A stretch of DNA of 64,000 bases from Methylotenera sp. (GCA_020622105.1 JAHRYP010000005.1:33113-97112), one strand, 5' to 3'; shown: positions 1 to 11,208, counted from the stretch's first letter. The notes: generated by a model from the sequence alone, not told the origin. Made by a program: numbers and translations.

Positions 1-2
1 TG

Positions 3-176
3 GCAGCCATGACGCTGAACCTGCTGCTTGCAGCATTGATGGGTGTTATGATTCCGCTGGTGATGAACAAGGTCGGTCGTGACCCCGCTGTAGGTTCTAG
101 TGTGCTTATTACAGCGGTAACCGATAGTGGCGGCTTTTTTATCTTTTTGGGCTTGGCTACAATATTCTTGTTATAG
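3..176 (+). CDS. mgtE: MgtE-type magnesium transporter, C-terminal fragment (5' truncated by window edge)
   Basis: Manual translation AAMTLNLLLAALMGVMIPLVMNKVGRDPAVGSSVLITAVTDSGGFFIFLGLATIFLL*, typical of the MgtE C-terminal membrane domain. Confidence 0.8.
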   Translation, partial: AAMTLNLLLAALMGVMIPLVMNKVGRDPAVGSSVLITAVTDSGGFFIFLGLATIFLL

Positions 177-222
177 GTATAAGTCTTTACTCTGATTTGT
201 TGTTCTTCGAATTAATATCAAT

Positions 223-1545
223 ATGAATCAAGATAGCATACACCACATTTTGCAGGAGATTCTGACAGATATAACAACGCCGGCTGGCTTATGGCAGTTG
301 GCTGTTGTCATTGCTGCCTGCTGCGGGGCTTGGGCAATTAATGGCCTTTTACGTGCCCGCGTAATGCGTTACGCACCTGAACACTGGAAGCTTGGTATCG
401 GCGGCATCAATCGTGTTTTATTTCCACTGTCTACGTTGCTGTTTGTGCTCATAGGCAAATTAATCCTAGCTTACTGGCAACATACCAGTTTTCTGCTACT
501 CGCCAGTAAACTGTTGCTGGCAATGGCAGCGATCCGTCTGGTGGTTTATGCGCTGCGTTACATCATCGAACCAGGAGGTATGCTTAAAACGCTGGAGAAC
601 ACCATTGCTGGCTCTATCTGGGCACTATTGGCATTGCACTTGAGCGGCATTCTGCCTGAGATATTAAGTGCGCTGGAAGCCATTGAATTCAAGATCGGTA
701 AAAACCCGGTTAACTTATTGCTCGCCCTGCAAGGTGTATTGACGATCCTGATCACAATTTTCATTGCGTTATGGTGTAGCCGTATCTTTGAAAATAGACT
801 GTTACGTGTAAGCAACATTAATATGAATCTACGCGTTGTGCTGGCTAAGCTGTTGCGCGTGATGTTGTTGTTTATTGCCATACTGATTGCGCTGTCTGCA
901 GTTGGGCTTGATATCACGATGTTGTCTGTATTTGGCGGAGCACTAGGTGTAGGTCTGGGTTTTGGTTTGCAGCGTATTGCCAGCAATTATGTGAGTGGAT
1001 TTATTATTCTGCTGGATAAATCTATGCAGATAGGCGATGTCGTTACAATTGACATTCACTATGGTGTGGTGAGCGACTTGCGTACACGATATTTGGTATT
1101 GCGCAAGCTCGATGGCACTGAAGTGATTATCCCGAATGAAACGATGATTACTAACCCAGTCATCAATCATTCGTTTACTGACCATAAGGCCAGGGTGCAA
1201 ATGCCTATTCAGGTTAGTTATGACAGTGAACTGGAGCTTGCTATGCAGTTGATGCGGGAGGCCGCAGAGCGACATCCACGAGTGCTGGTTGAACCTGCCC
1301 CAACTGTGCAGATTAGGGGCTTTGGTGAAAGTGGAATTGATCTAATGCTGATTGTTTGGATTCCAGATCCTGAAGAAGGGTCAGCTGCTCTACAGTCTGA
1401 AATTTATCTGGAAGTTTGGCAGGCATTCAAACAAAACAAGATTTCTATTCCATTCCCACAACGGGAAGTACGCATTTTAAATTTAAATACCGAGCATTTA
1501 AATACTGAGCAAATGAATGCCGAGCCTAGCTTGAATAAGATTTAA
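223..1545 (+). CDS. MscS-family mechanosensitive ion channel
   Basis: 440 aa; FGGALGVGLGFGLQRIASNYVSGFIILLDKSMQIGDVV is the MscS pore/beta-domain signature. Confidence 0.9.
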   Translation: MNQDSIHHILQEILTDITTPAGLWQLAVVIAACCGAWAINGLLRARVMRYAPEHWKLGIGGINRVLFPLSTLLFVLIGKLILAYWQHTSFLLLASKLLLAMAAIRLVVYALRYIIEPGGMLKTLENTIAGSIWALLALHLSGILPEILSALEAIEFKIGKNPVNLLLALQGVLTILITIFIALWCSRIFENRLLRVSNINMNLRVVLAKLLRVMLLFIAILIALSAVGLDITMLSVFGGALGVGLGFGLQRIASNYVSGFIILLDKSMQIGDVVTIDIHYGVVSDLRTRYLVLRKLDGTEVIIPNETMITNPVINHSFTDHKARVQMPIQVSYDSELELAMQLMREAAERHPRVLVEPAPTVQIRGFGESGIDLMLIVWIPDPEEGSAALQSEIYLEVWQAFKQNKISIPFPQREVRILNLNTEHLNTEQMNAEPSLNKI

Positions 1546-1570
1546 ATTCTGTCTATTAGCTATAGATAAT

Positions 1571-1600
1571 AAAAAAGCCCACTGAAAAGCGGGCTTTTTT
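1571..1600. terminator. Bidirectional rho-independent terminator
   Basis: AAAAAAGCCC-actgaaaagc-GGGCTTTTTT between convergent mscS-like gene and rpmG. Confidence 0.8.
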
Positions 1601-1617
1601 ATTAGTGAAATAATTGA

Positions 1618-1773
1618 TTATTTCAATTTTGTTTCTTTGTACATTACGTGTTTACGTGCAACTGGATCAAATTTCTTGATCTCGAATTTGCCTGGCATAG
1701 TACGTTTGTTTTTAGTAGTGGTATAGAAATGACCTGTACCAGCACTTGATTCCAGTTTGATTTTTTCGCGCAT
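1618..1773 (-). CDS. rpmG: 50S ribosomal protein L33
   Basis: Manual translation [51 protein letters not shown] (51 aa, below the ORF-track cut-off). Confidence 0.95.
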   Translation of the reverse strand: MREKIKLESSAGTGHFYTTTKNKRTMPGKFEIKKFDPVARKHVMYKETKLK

Positions 1774-1810
1774 TTTACTTTCCTTTATTGGCTAAATTTA
1801 AGTTAGCAGC

Positions 1811-2047
1811 TTAAATCTTTTGGCCAGCAGCACGCATATCAGCCAAAACAGCATCAATACCGTTTTTGTCGATTGTACGTAAAGCGGCGTTAGTAATACG
1901 CATGCTTACCCAGCGGTTTTCGGTTTCAACCCAAAATTTGCGGTTTTGCAAATTAGGTAAAAAACGACGTTTTGTTTTGTTTTGTGCGTGAGAAACATTG
2001 TTACCCACCATCGGCTTTTTGCCTGTTACCTGACATACACGTGCCAT
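1811..2047 (-). CDS. rpmB: 50S ribosomal protein L28 (internal start MARVCQVTG preferred)
   Basis: [39 protein letters not shown]; adjacent to rpmG. Confidence 0.95.
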   Translation of the reverse strand: MARVCQVTGKKPMVGNNVSHAQNKTKRRFLPNLQNRKFWVETENRWVSMRITNAALRTIDKNGIDAVLADMRAAGQKI

Positions 2048-2148
2048 GGTTATCTCCAAGAACTCTATTTTTGAGAAAGAGCGGCATTATAGACCATAAA
2101 CTTAACTTTGTTCAAGCTAAATATGTGATTATTAATACAAGTTGTTTA

Positions 2149-2601
2149 TTAATGTTTGCCTGTGCTGCCAAAGCCGCCTTCACCGCGTTCAGAAGTATCA
2201 AAATCGTCCACTACATGGAACTCTGCCTGCATGACCGGCACGATTACTAACTGGGCTATGCGCTCCATTGGATTCAGCTCAAACGCTGTATTACCGCGAT
2301 TCCAGCAGGATACCATAAGCTGACCCTGGTAATCCGAATCAATCAACCCCACCAGATTGCCGAGCACAATGCCGTGCTTGTGACCCAGACCGGAGCGCGG
2401 CAGAATAAGTGCTGCATAATAAGTGTTATCAATATGAATTGCCATGCCGGTAGGAATGAGTGTTGTCTCACCGGGTTGTAATGTGATTGCTTCATCAATA
2501 CAGGCGCGTAAATCGAGCCCTGCTGAGCCAGGTGTAGCGTAAGCCGGGAATTGACTGCGTAGGCGGTCATCTAGGATTTTTAGGTCGATGAGGATGGACA
2601 T
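2149..2601 (-). CDS. dut: dUTP diphosphatase
   Basis: 150 aa; dUTPase motifs [36 protein letters not shown]. Confidence 0.95.
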   Translation of the reverse strand: MSILIDLKILDDRLRSQFPAYATPGSAGLDLRACIDEAITLQPGETTLIPTGMAIHIDNTYYAALILPRSGLGHKHGIVLGNLVGLIDSDYQGQLMVSCWNRGNTAFELNPMERIAQLVIVPVMQAEFHVVDDFDTSERGEGGFGSTGKH

Positions 2602-2656
2602 GGTTGTTTGTGAGCTAATTGAATAGAAAGCGTATTAAACACTAAATATGGATAAT

Positions 2657-2685
2657 AAAAAAGCCGCCTGATTAATCAGGCGGCC
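2657..2685 (-). terminator. Rho-independent terminator of the TonB-dependent receptor gene
   Basis: GCCGCCTGATTAATCAGGCGGC hairpin followed (minus strand) by TTTTTT. Confidence 0.85.
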
Positions 2686-2706
2686 ATAAACTGAAAGCGA
2701 TAGAAC

Positions 2707-4872
2707 TTAGAACTTATATTGAGCGCTTAAGCCAAGCAGGTAGTTTCTGCCTGCTGCTGGTTCAAAGAATCTTAGATTGCTATCATTGATGCGAACAGAG
2801 CCTATGTATTCCTTATCAAACATATTTTCTACGCGCACATATTCACTGAAGCGCCAATTGGTTAAGTTTTGCTCAAAGCCTGCACGTAAATTAAATATCG
2901 TATAAGAATGTGCGGAATCAGTGTTGATGTCATTGACATAAACTTTACTGTTATGTCGCGCTTCTAATGCAGTCTTGAATCCGAGTGGGTTATGTTTCCA
3001 TGCGACTTCACCATAAATTTGGCTACTGTAAGTGCCGGGGATTCTGTTTCCGGATTCGATCGTGGTGGGGGTACCGGAAGACGGTGTATAAGTGAAGTCT
3101 GAATCAAACTTAGCATCTAACAATGAATAAGAGAAATAAGTCGAAATGTTGTTGCTGTATTGAGAGTCAATGGATAGCTCGGCACCCTTACGTTTAGTCT
3201 TGTTGGCATTACCAAACACGCTTCTGTTGGCAGCATTGGTTTCTTTAGTCACAATTTCATCATCTGTATCTATTTTGAATACATTAAAATTAATTTGATG
3301 ATTGTCTGCAACAATAGCTTTCAGACCCAGTTCGTAGTTAGTACTTTCACTTGGTTTAAGCGCTAAATTCGGCGCACCATTGTTAACTGAGTTGTATGCG
3401 GCTTCAATAAAAGTTGGTGTTTCAAATCCTTTACCGTAATTTGCGTAAAGATTGAGAGTCGGCGTAACTTTCCATATAGCACCAATAACTGGTGTGGTCT
3501 TTTGGTACTCTACAGAACCACTGTTATTGCCGTTATTTGCCGAACCCGCTAAGAAATTATCATTGACCTCGAGTTTGACTTTCGTATGTCTGGCACCAGC
3601 GTGGATATCGAAGTCATCTCTTAACGATATTTTGCCTTGAATATACTGGTCAAAGTTTGTAGAAATGTTATCTTCATCCCGATTCAGTGCAAAGTTGCCA
3701 TTTCCGGCAATAAGCGGTCGTTTAACACCACCATCGGCGTTGATATCTAGTCTTTTATCATCCATCTTGCCATATGTTAAACCTACTGAAAGGTTGTATG
3801 GCAAGCTGAAAACGTTGCCATTGTTGTCCCACCTTAAGTCTGTTCCCCAGAAATCTCGATCTATTGAACTTGCCCTACCCGCTGTTGTGGTGGCGCTGGT
3901 AGAAAGATATTGCAGGTTTTTGCGATTGCCAACATAGGTCATCAAGTTAATTTTATTATTTGCATTGAACGCGTGCTCAATATTAAAGCCTACCTGCGTA
4001 TGGTCCCGACTGACTCTTGTTTTTGCTCTGTAAGCGCTATTGGGTGCTGCTTTAGGGTCATTGAAAGCAGAAGGGTCGTTGGCTGTCGCGACTCTTGGTA
4101 GGCCTAGTGGATCTTCTGCATCTTGTTCAAACCAATTTACGAGTGCGTTCACTTTTGTATCGTCGCTGATATTGATTTTGAATTTTGCAGTGGCTTGCTG
4201 TTTGCTGCCTGCACTGTTATCACGGTAACCATTTGTTTCGAAATTAGACACGTTTAGTAAATATTCAATATTTTCTGATGTGCCGGTGGCATTTATGATT
4301 TGACGTTTGGTGTCGTAGCTGCCAAACATCACAGTTGCGCCTACTTCTGGAGTTTTCGGAGCATCTTCTGTAAACATTTGAATGACACCACCTGAAGAGT
4401 TTCCATAAAGCGCTGAGAAAGGGCCGCGCATGACTTCGATGGATTTGATTGCAGCCAAATCTACAACGCCTGGCTGGCCTTGGCCATCTGGCATCGTGAG
4501 TGGAATGCCATCTACATATACTCGGATACCGCGCACACCAAAGCTGGAACGTGAGCCAAACCCTCTGCTGGAGATTTGTGGGTCCTGTGACTGGTTAGTG
4601 CGGTTTTGTGCTGTGATGCCTGGTACGCGAATCAAGCTTTCCGAAAGCGTCATTTGCAGCTGGCCATCTTGTATGTCTTTTTTCTCTACAACGTCAATCG
4701 CAACTGGTAGATCAAAGCTATTTTGCTCAACGCGAGTGGCAGTAACAACTACCGGTGAGGTGACGATTTTCTCTGAAGATGCTTCATCAGCAAGCGCTTG
4801 GAAGTGAGTGCCTAGAGTACTTAAAACAGCGAGCGATATTATTTTTCTTTTGGATAGGCTGGGGTATGACAT
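2707..4872 (-). CDS. TonB-dependent outer-membrane receptor
   Basis: 721 aa; signal peptide, TonB-box-like region VVTATR, plug domain, C-terminal beta-barrel ending in YKF. Confidence 0.9.
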   Translation of the reverse strand: MSYPSLSKRKIISLAVLSTLGTHFQALADEASSEKIVTSPVVVTATRVEQNSFDLPVAIDVVEKKDIQDGQLQMTLSESLIRVPGITAQNRTNQSQDPQISSRGFGSRSSFGVRGIRVYVDGIPLTMPDGQGQPGVVDLAAIKSIEVMRGPFSALYGNSSGGVIQMFTEDAPKTPEVGATVMFGSYDTKRQIINATGTSENIEYLLNVSNFETNGYRDNSAGSKQQATAKFKINISDDTKVNALVNWFEQDAEDPLGLPRVATANDPSAFNDPKAAPNSAYRAKTRVSRDHTQVGFNIEHAFNANNKINLMTYVGNRKNLQYLSTSATTTAGRASSIDRDFWGTDLRWDNNGNVFSLPYNLSVGLTYGKMDDKRLDINADGGVKRPLIAGNGNFALNRDEDNISTNFDQYIQGKISLRDDFDIHAGARHTKVKLEVNDNFLAGSANNGNNSGSVEYQKTTPVIGAIWKVTPTLNLYANYGKGFETPTFIEAAYNSVNNGAPNLALKPSESTNYELGLKAIVADNHQINFNVFKIDTDDEIVTKETNAANRSVFGNANKTKRKGAELSIDSQYSNNISTYFSYSLLDAKFDSDFTYTPSSGTPTTIESGNRIPGTYSSQIYGEVAWKHNPLGFKTALEARHNSKVYVNDINTDSAHSYTIFNLRAGFEQNLTNWRFSEYVRVENMFDKEYIGSVRINDSNLRFFEPAAGRNYLLGLSAQYKF

Positions 4873-5069
4873 AAAAATAACCTTGAATAATGAATGTGTT
4901 GATAGATATATGAATTTATTTTAAGCGATTGCCAAGAATTGACCATCAAGATTTCCATGATTTTAATATGGGTATATTCTGAGCACTAATTTCAGAGTTG
5001 TTGGGTAATGATCTATATCTCAGCGGTGATTTTTAATTAGAGGGATGAATGTGTTGTGTAATACCTAAA

Positions 5070-6245
5070 CTAAATCATGCCAGCGATATGTTGTAGCAGC
5101 AATTCAGCAACTGATTGCTTAGGTAGTCTAGGAAGGGTGTGTGTGCCCTTGTCATCAAGTAAGGTCACACTGTTTTCATCCTGCCCCATACTGTCGCGCA
5201 TCAGGTTCGCAACAATCAAAGGTAGCTTTTTTGATTTGCGCTTTGCTTCTGCGTATTCCAGCAGGTTCTCAGTTTCAGCTGCAAAGCCTACACAAAATGG
5301 TGGGTTAGGCAGGCTGGCGACTTCAGCTAGTATATCTTTATTCGGCTTGAGTTCTATTGTAAGTGACGACTTACTTTTTTTGATTTTCTGTGAGCTGGTT
5401 TCTACTGGTGAATAGTCTGCTACTGCAGCTACGCTGATGAAAATGTCTTGTGCGGCGATGTTCTGCATCACACTGAAGTACATCAAATCAGCACTTGTGG
5501 CTGAAATCAACTTTACGCCAAGTGGTGGTTTTAATGTGCTGGCACCGCTGACCAGCGTCACATCCGCGCCCATTTCAAAAGCTGCCTGCGCAATGGCGTA
5601 ACCCATTTTTCCGGAGCTTAAATTAGTGATGGCACGCACAGGATCTATCATCTCCAGTGTGGCACCTGCGGTAACCAGCATTTTTTTTCCTGCGAGAACT
5701 TTGGGCTGAAAATGCGCCTGAATCAGATTAAATAAATCTTCAGGTTCCAGCATGCGGCCTAAACCAATCTCACCGCAGGCTTGTTCACCGCTATCAGGGC
5801 CTAGCATGGTAATGCCATCTGTATTTAGCTGTGCAATGTTGCGCTGTGTTGCTGGATTGTCCCACATCTGTTTGTTCATCGCGGGGGCTACCAACAATGG
5901 GCAGTCACGCGCCAGGCATAAGGTGGAAAGCAAATCATCGGCACGGCCATGCACCAGTTTTGCAATGAAGTCGGCACTGGCAGGTGCAATTACAATTGCA
6001 TCAGCAGCGCGGCTTAACTCAATATGCGGCATACCGTTGGCAATAGAGGCATCCCACATGCCCTTGAATACAGGTTTGCCTGATAATGCCTGCATCGTCA
6101 CAGGTGTGATGAATTGGCAGGCGGCTTCGGTCATTGCAACTTGAACATCGATGTTGGCTTTAACCAGTAGACGCACCAGTTCTGCTGCTTTATAAGCAGC
6201 TATACCGCCTGTAATGCCAAGCACAATGGATTTGTTTTTTTGCAT
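5070..6245 (-). CDS. coaBC: Bifunctional phosphopantothenoylcysteine decarboxylase / phosphopantothenate-cysteine ligase
   Basis: 391 aa; VLGITGGIAAYKAAEL...PAMNKQMW...VTAGAT.E.IDPVR.I.N.SSGKMG. Confidence 0.95.
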   Translation of the reverse strand: MQKNKSIVLGITGGIAAYKAAELVRLLVKANIDVQVAMTEAACQFITPVTMQALSGKPVFKGMWDASIANGMPHIELSRAADAIVIAPASADFIAKLVHGRADDLLSTLCLARDCPLLVAPAMNKQMWDNPATQRNIAQLNTDGITMLGPDSGEQACGEIGLGRMLEPEDLFNLIQAHFQPKVLAGKKMLVTAGATLEMIDPVRAITNLSSGKMGYAIAQAAFEMGADVTLVSGASTLKPPLGVKLISATSADLMYFSVMQNIAAQDIFISVAAVADYSPVETSSQKIKKSKSSLTIELKPNKDILAEVASLPNPPFCVGFAAETENLLEYAEAKRKSKKLPLIVANLMRDSMGQDENSVTLLDDKGTHTLPRLPKQSVAELLLQHIAGMI

Positions 6246-6323
6246 ATTCGCAATGATTTATGTAATGCTTCCATTTTAACCCAGATTTCCTGCTGTGAAA
6301 CACCTCTGAAAGATTGATGGATT

Positions 6324-7091
6324 ATGTGGCGTAAGTTAAGAATTGTCATTCTGCTATTAATATTGGCAACAGTAGTACAGCAGCTCTGGCTGGATAAAGT
6401 GGATCTGGACTGGAAGCGGAATTTTTATGTAGCAGTGTATCCTGTGAATGTGGATGGCAGCGCGAAGGTGAGTGCATACTTGCGTACGCTGAATACTGAG
6501 GATTTTGAGCCTGTTGCGGAATATTTCGCGGAAGAAGCGGCGCCGTATAAACTGGGATTGCGTCGACCAATTGAGCTGCAGCTTGGAGCACTAGTGGATG
6601 AGTTGCCACCTGCACCGCCTGCTAATGGCGAAGGCATTTTGAGTACGATTATCTGGAGTTTGAAGTTCAGGATTTTTGCCTGGACAAATAGCCCTGAAGT
6701 GAGCGTAAAGCCTGACATCCGTATGTATCTGCTTTATCACGACCCTGCCGCTCAAGCTGAATTAAGCCATTCAACCGCATTAAGTAAGGGGCGAATCGGA
6801 CGTGTGAATTTATTTGGTGACAGTGAGTATCATCAGCAAAATATGGTGATACTTGCGCATGAACTTTTACATACGCTTAATGCGACTGATAAATATGATT
6901 TAAGTACAACGTTGCCGGTGTATCCAGATGGATATGCTGAACCTGGAAAAATGCCGCTTTACCCACAGGATTTTGCAGAGTTAATGGGTGGCCGCATCCC
7001 GCAAACTGAAACCAGTGCAGAGATTCCCAAGAGTTTAAAGCACACGTTGATTGGCGATATAACCGCGCGCGAGATCGGCTGGTTAAGATGA
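6324..7091 (+). CDS. Putative membrane-anchored zinc metalloprotease, function unknown
   Basis: 255 aa; N-terminal hydrophobic segment and HExxH motif (VILAHELLHTLNATDKYD). Confidence 0.6.
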   Translation: MWRKLRIVILLLILATVVQQLWLDKVDLDWKRNFYVAVYPVNVDGSAKVSAYLRTLNTEDFEPVAEYFAEEAAPYKLGLRRPIELQLGALVDELPPAPPANGEGILSTIIWSLKFRIFAWTNSPEVSVKPDIRMYLLYHDPAAQAELSHSTALSKGRIGRVNLFGDSEYHQQNMVILAHELLHTLNATDKYDLSTTLPVYPDGYAEPGKMPLYPQDFAELMGGRIPQTETSAEIPKSLKHTLIGDITAREIGWLR

Positions 7092-7124
7092 TTGAATTAT
7101 TTTTGTATATGCTAAGGCGTTAAA

Positions 7125-7799
7125 ATGGCAATTACCGATTGGCCAGCGAGTGAGCGGCCACGTGAGAAATTGATTGAGCAGGGCGCATCAGTATTGTCTG
7201 ATGCCGAATTGCTCGCTATCTTTTTACGTGTAGGCGTAGTGGGGAAAAGTGCGGTCGATCTTGCCCGAGATCTGTTGAGCCGGTTTGGTAGCCTTAACGG
7301 GATTTTTGCCGCTACAGAACATGAACTGAGTCAGGTACACGGTATCGGTAGCAGTAAATATGTGCAACTGCAGGCTATTTTTGAAATGAGCCAACGCGCA
7401 CTTAATGAGCAATTGCAGCAGCGCGATGTGTTTGAATCGCCCCAGCAAGTGCGGGATTATCTGGTATTGAAGCTTGGTGGGCTTGCGCGCGAAGTATTTG
7501 TGGTGATGTTTCTGGACGCACAGAACAGGTTGAATGCCACTGAGGAAATGTTTAGTGGTACGCTTACACAAACAAGCGTTTATCCGCGTGAGGTGGTGAA
7601 GCGCGCCATGCACCATAATGCTGCCGGTGTTATTTTTGCGCACAATCATCCATCCGGAGTTGCAAAACAGAGTTCCGCTGATGAGTTGTTAACCGGGCAA
7701 CTCAAACAGGCGCTGGCTTTAGTGGATGTGCGCGTGCTAGATCATTTTATTGTTGCAGGTAATCAGACTTTGTCTTTTGCTGAGCGTGGCTTGTTATGA
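7125..7799 (+). CDS. radC: RadC family JAB-domain protein
   Basis: 224 aa; HNHPSG motif, PREVVKRA, N-terminal helix-hairpin-helix region. Confidence 0.93.
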   Translation: MAITDWPASERPREKLIEQGASVLSDAELLAIFLRVGVVGKSAVDLARDLLSRFGSLNGIFAATEHELSQVHGIGSSKYVQLQAIFEMSQRALNEQLQQRDVFESPQQVRDYLVLKLGGLAREVFVVMFLDAQNRLNATEEMFSGTLTQTSVYPREVVKRAMHHNAAGVIFAHNHPSGVAKQSSADELLTGQLKQALALVDVRVLDHFIVAGNQTLSFAERGLL

Positions 7800-7830
7800 G
7801 TTGTGTTGAATTCGCGAATAGGAAATATGC

Positions 7831-9093
7831 ATGATTATTGATAGTGCACACTGGTTAAATCTGGCAGTCGCTTTAGGTATCGGTTTGTTGATTGGCTCAG
7901 AACGGGAGCGCAGGAAAGCGGCTGCCGGTGAGCGTAGAAAAGATGGTGCTGGTAGCAGTACGGTAGCCGGGGTAAGAACATTCACCATTGCCTCATTGCT
8001 GGGTGCCGTGAGCACAGCAATTGACCCTTGGCTGCTCATGGTAGCTATTATTTGTGTCACGGTGTTTGTAACGGCCGCTACCTTTGTCAGTAACGATGAT
8101 AATCCTAGCCTGACTACAGAAGTCAGTTTGATTTTTACCGTAATTTTGGGCGGTCTGGCAATGAGCGAAGCCGGTTTAGCTGCGAGTCTGGCAGTTGCCG
8201 TCGCAATCTTGCTTGCCGCCAAAGAACCGATTCACTGGTTTGTACGCGGTGCAATTACCAAAGATGAAATGAATGATTTTTTCATCCTGGCAGCAGCCAC
8301 GCTGATTGTTTTGCCGGTTGTACCGAATGAGCTAGTGGGACCATTTGATGCAATTAACCCGCGTAACTTGTGGTTAGTTGTTATTTTGGTCATGTTCATT
8401 GGTGCGCTCAGTCACCTTGCATTACGATTGTTTGGCAGTAAAACCGGCTTGCCAGTCGTTGGCCTGGTGTCAGGATTTATATCCAGTATTGCCACTGTCG
8501 GTGCCATGGGAACACGTGCGCGTAAAACGCCTGAACTAATGGGCGCTGCAGTTGCCGGTGCTACGCTTTCATGCTTATCTACGATTTTGCAATTGAGTTT
8601 GCTACTTGCGGCAATTCATCCTCCAACCTTATATGCACTGGCTGTACCTCTGGTTTTTGGCGGAGTTACCATTTCAATTTATGGACTAGTGGTGACACTC
8701 AGTTCTTTTCACCAGAACGGCACTGAAATTACCAATCCTGGCCGATCTTTCAGTGTAAAAACAGCATTTATGCTGGCGGTAGTTATTGCACTAGCATTGC
8801 TGGTGTCAGCGGCACTTAAAACCTGGTTCGGGCAGGCAGGTTTGATTTTGGCATCAGGTGTGGCAGGCCTTGCTGACGCACATGCAGCTACCATCTCAGT
8901 TGCATCGCTTGCCCTTGGCGGTAAGATTGCTATCGCGGAAGCTGTTGTGCCTATATTGGTAGCATTTACAGTCAATGCTGCTTCTAAAGTGGTTGCGGCT
9001 ATTATTACCGGCGGCCGTGAATTTGCGCGCCAAGTGTCTTTGGGCATCATCATTCAGGTTACCTCGATCTGGATTGCATGGTGGTTGTTTTAG
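7831..9093 (+). CDS. MgtC/DUF4010-type membrane protein
   Basis: 420 aa; GLLIGSERERRK... multi-TM protein typical of MgtC/DUF4010 fusions. Confidence 0.8.
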   Translation: MIIDSAHWLNLAVALGIGLLIGSERERRKAAAGERRKDGAGSSTVAGVRTFTIASLLGAVSTAIDPWLLMVAIICVTVFVTAATFVSNDDNPSLTTEVSLIFTVILGGLAMSEAGLAASLAVAVAILLAAKEPIHWFVRGAITKDEMNDFFILAAATLIVLPVVPNELVGPFDAINPRNLWLVVILVMFIGALSHLALRLFGSKTGLPVVGLVSGFISSIATVGAMGTRARKTPELMGAAVAGATLSCLSTILQLSLLLAAIHPPTLYALAVPLVFGGVTISIYGLVVTLSSFHQNGTEITNPGRSFSVKTAFMLAVVIALALLVSAALKTWFGQAGLILASGVAGLADAHAATISVASLALGGKIAIAEAVVPILVAFTVNAASKVVAAIITGGREFARQVSLGIIIQVTSIWIAWWLF

Positions 9094-9135
9094 ATACTGA
9101 TTAAATTTTTGCTTAACTTTTACCTTAAATAAATC

Positions 9136-11208
9136 ATGATGAATAAAAACCTAAAAATAATCGCGTGGTTGGCAGTTGCCTTGTTGGGCGCATTTGCACT
9201 GGCCGGCATTGCCCTTAATCGTGGCGAGAGCATCAACGCATTGTGGATCATTACGGCAGCTGTATGTGTCTATGCGCTTGGTTACCGTTTTTATTCAGCG
9301 TGGATTGCAGCCAAGGTGCTGGTGATAGATGAGACCAGAGCGACGCCGGCCGAGCGCCTGGATAACGGACGTGATTTTATTCCAACGAATAAATGGATTG
9401 TATTCGGGCATCACTTTGCGGCGATTGCCGGGCCTGGCCCCTTGATTGGCCCAACGCTGGCTGCGCAATTCGGTTATTTGCCAGGCACGCTGTGGATTCT
9501 GATTGGTGCGGTACTTGGTGGTGCCGTGCAGGATATGGTGATCCTGTTTTTCTCTACACGTCGAAATGGCCGTAGTTTGGGGCAGATGGCGCGTGATGAG
9601 ATCGGTGCGGTGGGTGGTACGGCAGCGTTGATCGGTACATTTCTGATTATGATTATCCTGATCGCTGTACTGGGTCTGGTTGTAGTGAATGCGATGAAGC
9701 ACAGCCCTTGGGCAACTTCTACAGTAGCTGCAACGATTCCTATCGCGATGATTGTTGGTATTTATATGCGTAATATCCGGCCCGGACGCGTACTGGAAGC
9801 CTCAATCATTGGTGTGGTACTCCTGCTGCTTTCAGTATGGGGCGGTGGCTGGATCAATAATCATGAAAGCTTACGTCCGTTGTTTGATCATGATGGCCTG
9901 CCATTAGCCTTTGCGATTATTGTTTACGGATTTGCGGCAGCAGTGCTGCCGGTATGGTTGCTACTGGCACCCCGTGATTACCTATCTACCTTTATGAAGT
10001 TAGGTACGATATTGCTGCTGGCAATTGCGATCGTGATTCTGCGCCCAGAGATACACATGCCGGCAGTGACGCAATTTGTTGATGGTACCGGTCCTATCTT
10101 TGGCGGCAAGCTATTCCCTTTTGTGTTTATTACCATTGCCTGCGGCGCTATTTCCGGTTTTCATGCCTTGATTGCATCCGGGACCACGCCAAAACTACTC
10201 ATGAATGAACGCGATATTCGCATGATAGGTTACGGTGGTATGTTGCTGGAGAGTTTTGTTGCGATCATGGCTATGATCGCCGCTACCGTGCTGGAGCCGG
10301 GTATCTTCTTTGCGATTAACAGCCCGGCGGGTGTGGTCGGCAAAGAGGCCGTGGATGCAATCGCAAAAATCAACAGCTGGGGCTTTGCCGTGACTGTGGA
10401 GCAGATGGAGCAGCTTGCCAAAGACATGGGTGAAACCACGCTGTTTGCGAGAACTGGCGGTGCACCTAGTTTAGCAGTAGGGATGGCCAGCATATTCGGC
10501 AGTGCGTTTGGTAAGCACTTACTGGCACTGTGGTATCACTTTGCCATTATGTTTGAGGCGATTTTTATACTGACAACACTAGATGCAGGCACCCGTGTCG
10601 GGCGTTTTATGTTGCAGGATATGCTGGGTAACTTTAATAAAAAACTCGGTGAAACTTCTTACATGCCGTCCGTGATTTTTACCAGTAGTGTTGTGGTGGC
10701 AGGCTGGGGTTACTTTTTATATATCGGGGTCATTGATCCCAACGGTGGTGTAAATATTTTATGGCCGTTGTTCGGTATTGCGAACCAAATGCTGGCTGCG
10801 ATTGCCTTATGTGTAGCAACAGGCATTCTGGTTAAATCTGGAAAACTGAAGTACGCTTGGGTAACAGGCTTGCCATTGTTATGGCTGGTGGTTGTGACGA
10901 CTACGGCTGCTTATGAAAAGATTTTCAGTTCGGATATTCGTGTGGGCTTTCTTGCTGCTGCAAATGACATGTCAGCCAAGCTTTACAGTGGTGCGCTACC
11001 GCCGGAAAAAGCTGCAGTGGCGCCGCAATTGATTTTTAATCAGCACCTTGATGCGTATTTAACCATGTTTTTTGTAGTGGTGCTGTGGGTGGTAATTGTT
11101 GATATGCTGCGTTTGTGTGTACGTTACTTAAGCGGCAAGCAGGTATTGAAGTTATCCGAAGTGCCGCATGAGCCGAGTCGGTTGGTTGAGGATTGGGTAA
11201 GAGACTAA
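9136..11208 (+). CDS. cstA: Carbon starvation protein A (CstA family) transporter
   Basis: 690 aa; ALGYRFYSAWI, GHHFAAIAGPGPLIGP. Confidence 0.93.
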   Translation: MMNKNLKIIAWLAVALLGAFALAGIALNRGESINALWIITAAVCVYALGYRFYSAWIAAKVLVIDETRATPAERLDNGRDFIPTNKWIVFGHHFAAIAGPGPLIGPTLAAQFGYLPGTLWILIGAVLGGAVQDMVILFFSTRRNGRSLGQMARDEIGAVGGTAALIGTFLIMIILIAVLGLVVVNAMKHSPWATSTVAATIPIAMIVGIYMRNIRPGRVLEASIIGVVLLLLSVWGGGWINNHESLRPLFDHDGLPLAFAIIVYGFAAAVLPVWLLLAPRDYLSTFMKLGTILLLAIAIVILRPEIHMPAVTQFVDGTGPIFGGKLFPFVFITIACGAISGFHALIASGTTPKLLMNERDIRMIGYGGMLLESFVAIMAMIAATVLEPGIFFAINSPAGVVGKEAVDAIAKINSWGFAVTVEQMEQLAKDMGETTLFARTGGAPSLAVGMASIFGSAFGKHLLALWYHFAIMFEAIFILTTLDAGTRVGRFMLQDMLGNFNKKLGETSYMPSVIFTSSVVVAGWGYFLYIGVIDPNGGVNILWPLFGIANQMLAAIALCVATGILVKSGKLKYAWVTGLPLLWLVVVTTTAAYEKIFSSDIRVGFLAAANDMSAKLYSGALPPEKAAVAPQLIFNQHLDAYLTMFFVVVLWVVIVDMLRLCVRYLSGKQVLKLSEVPHEPSRLVEDWVRD

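Noticed and set aside
4873-5069. TonB-receptor upstream region considered for a cobalamin/TPP riboswitch
   Set aside because: AT-rich, no recognisable B12-box or thi-box motif.
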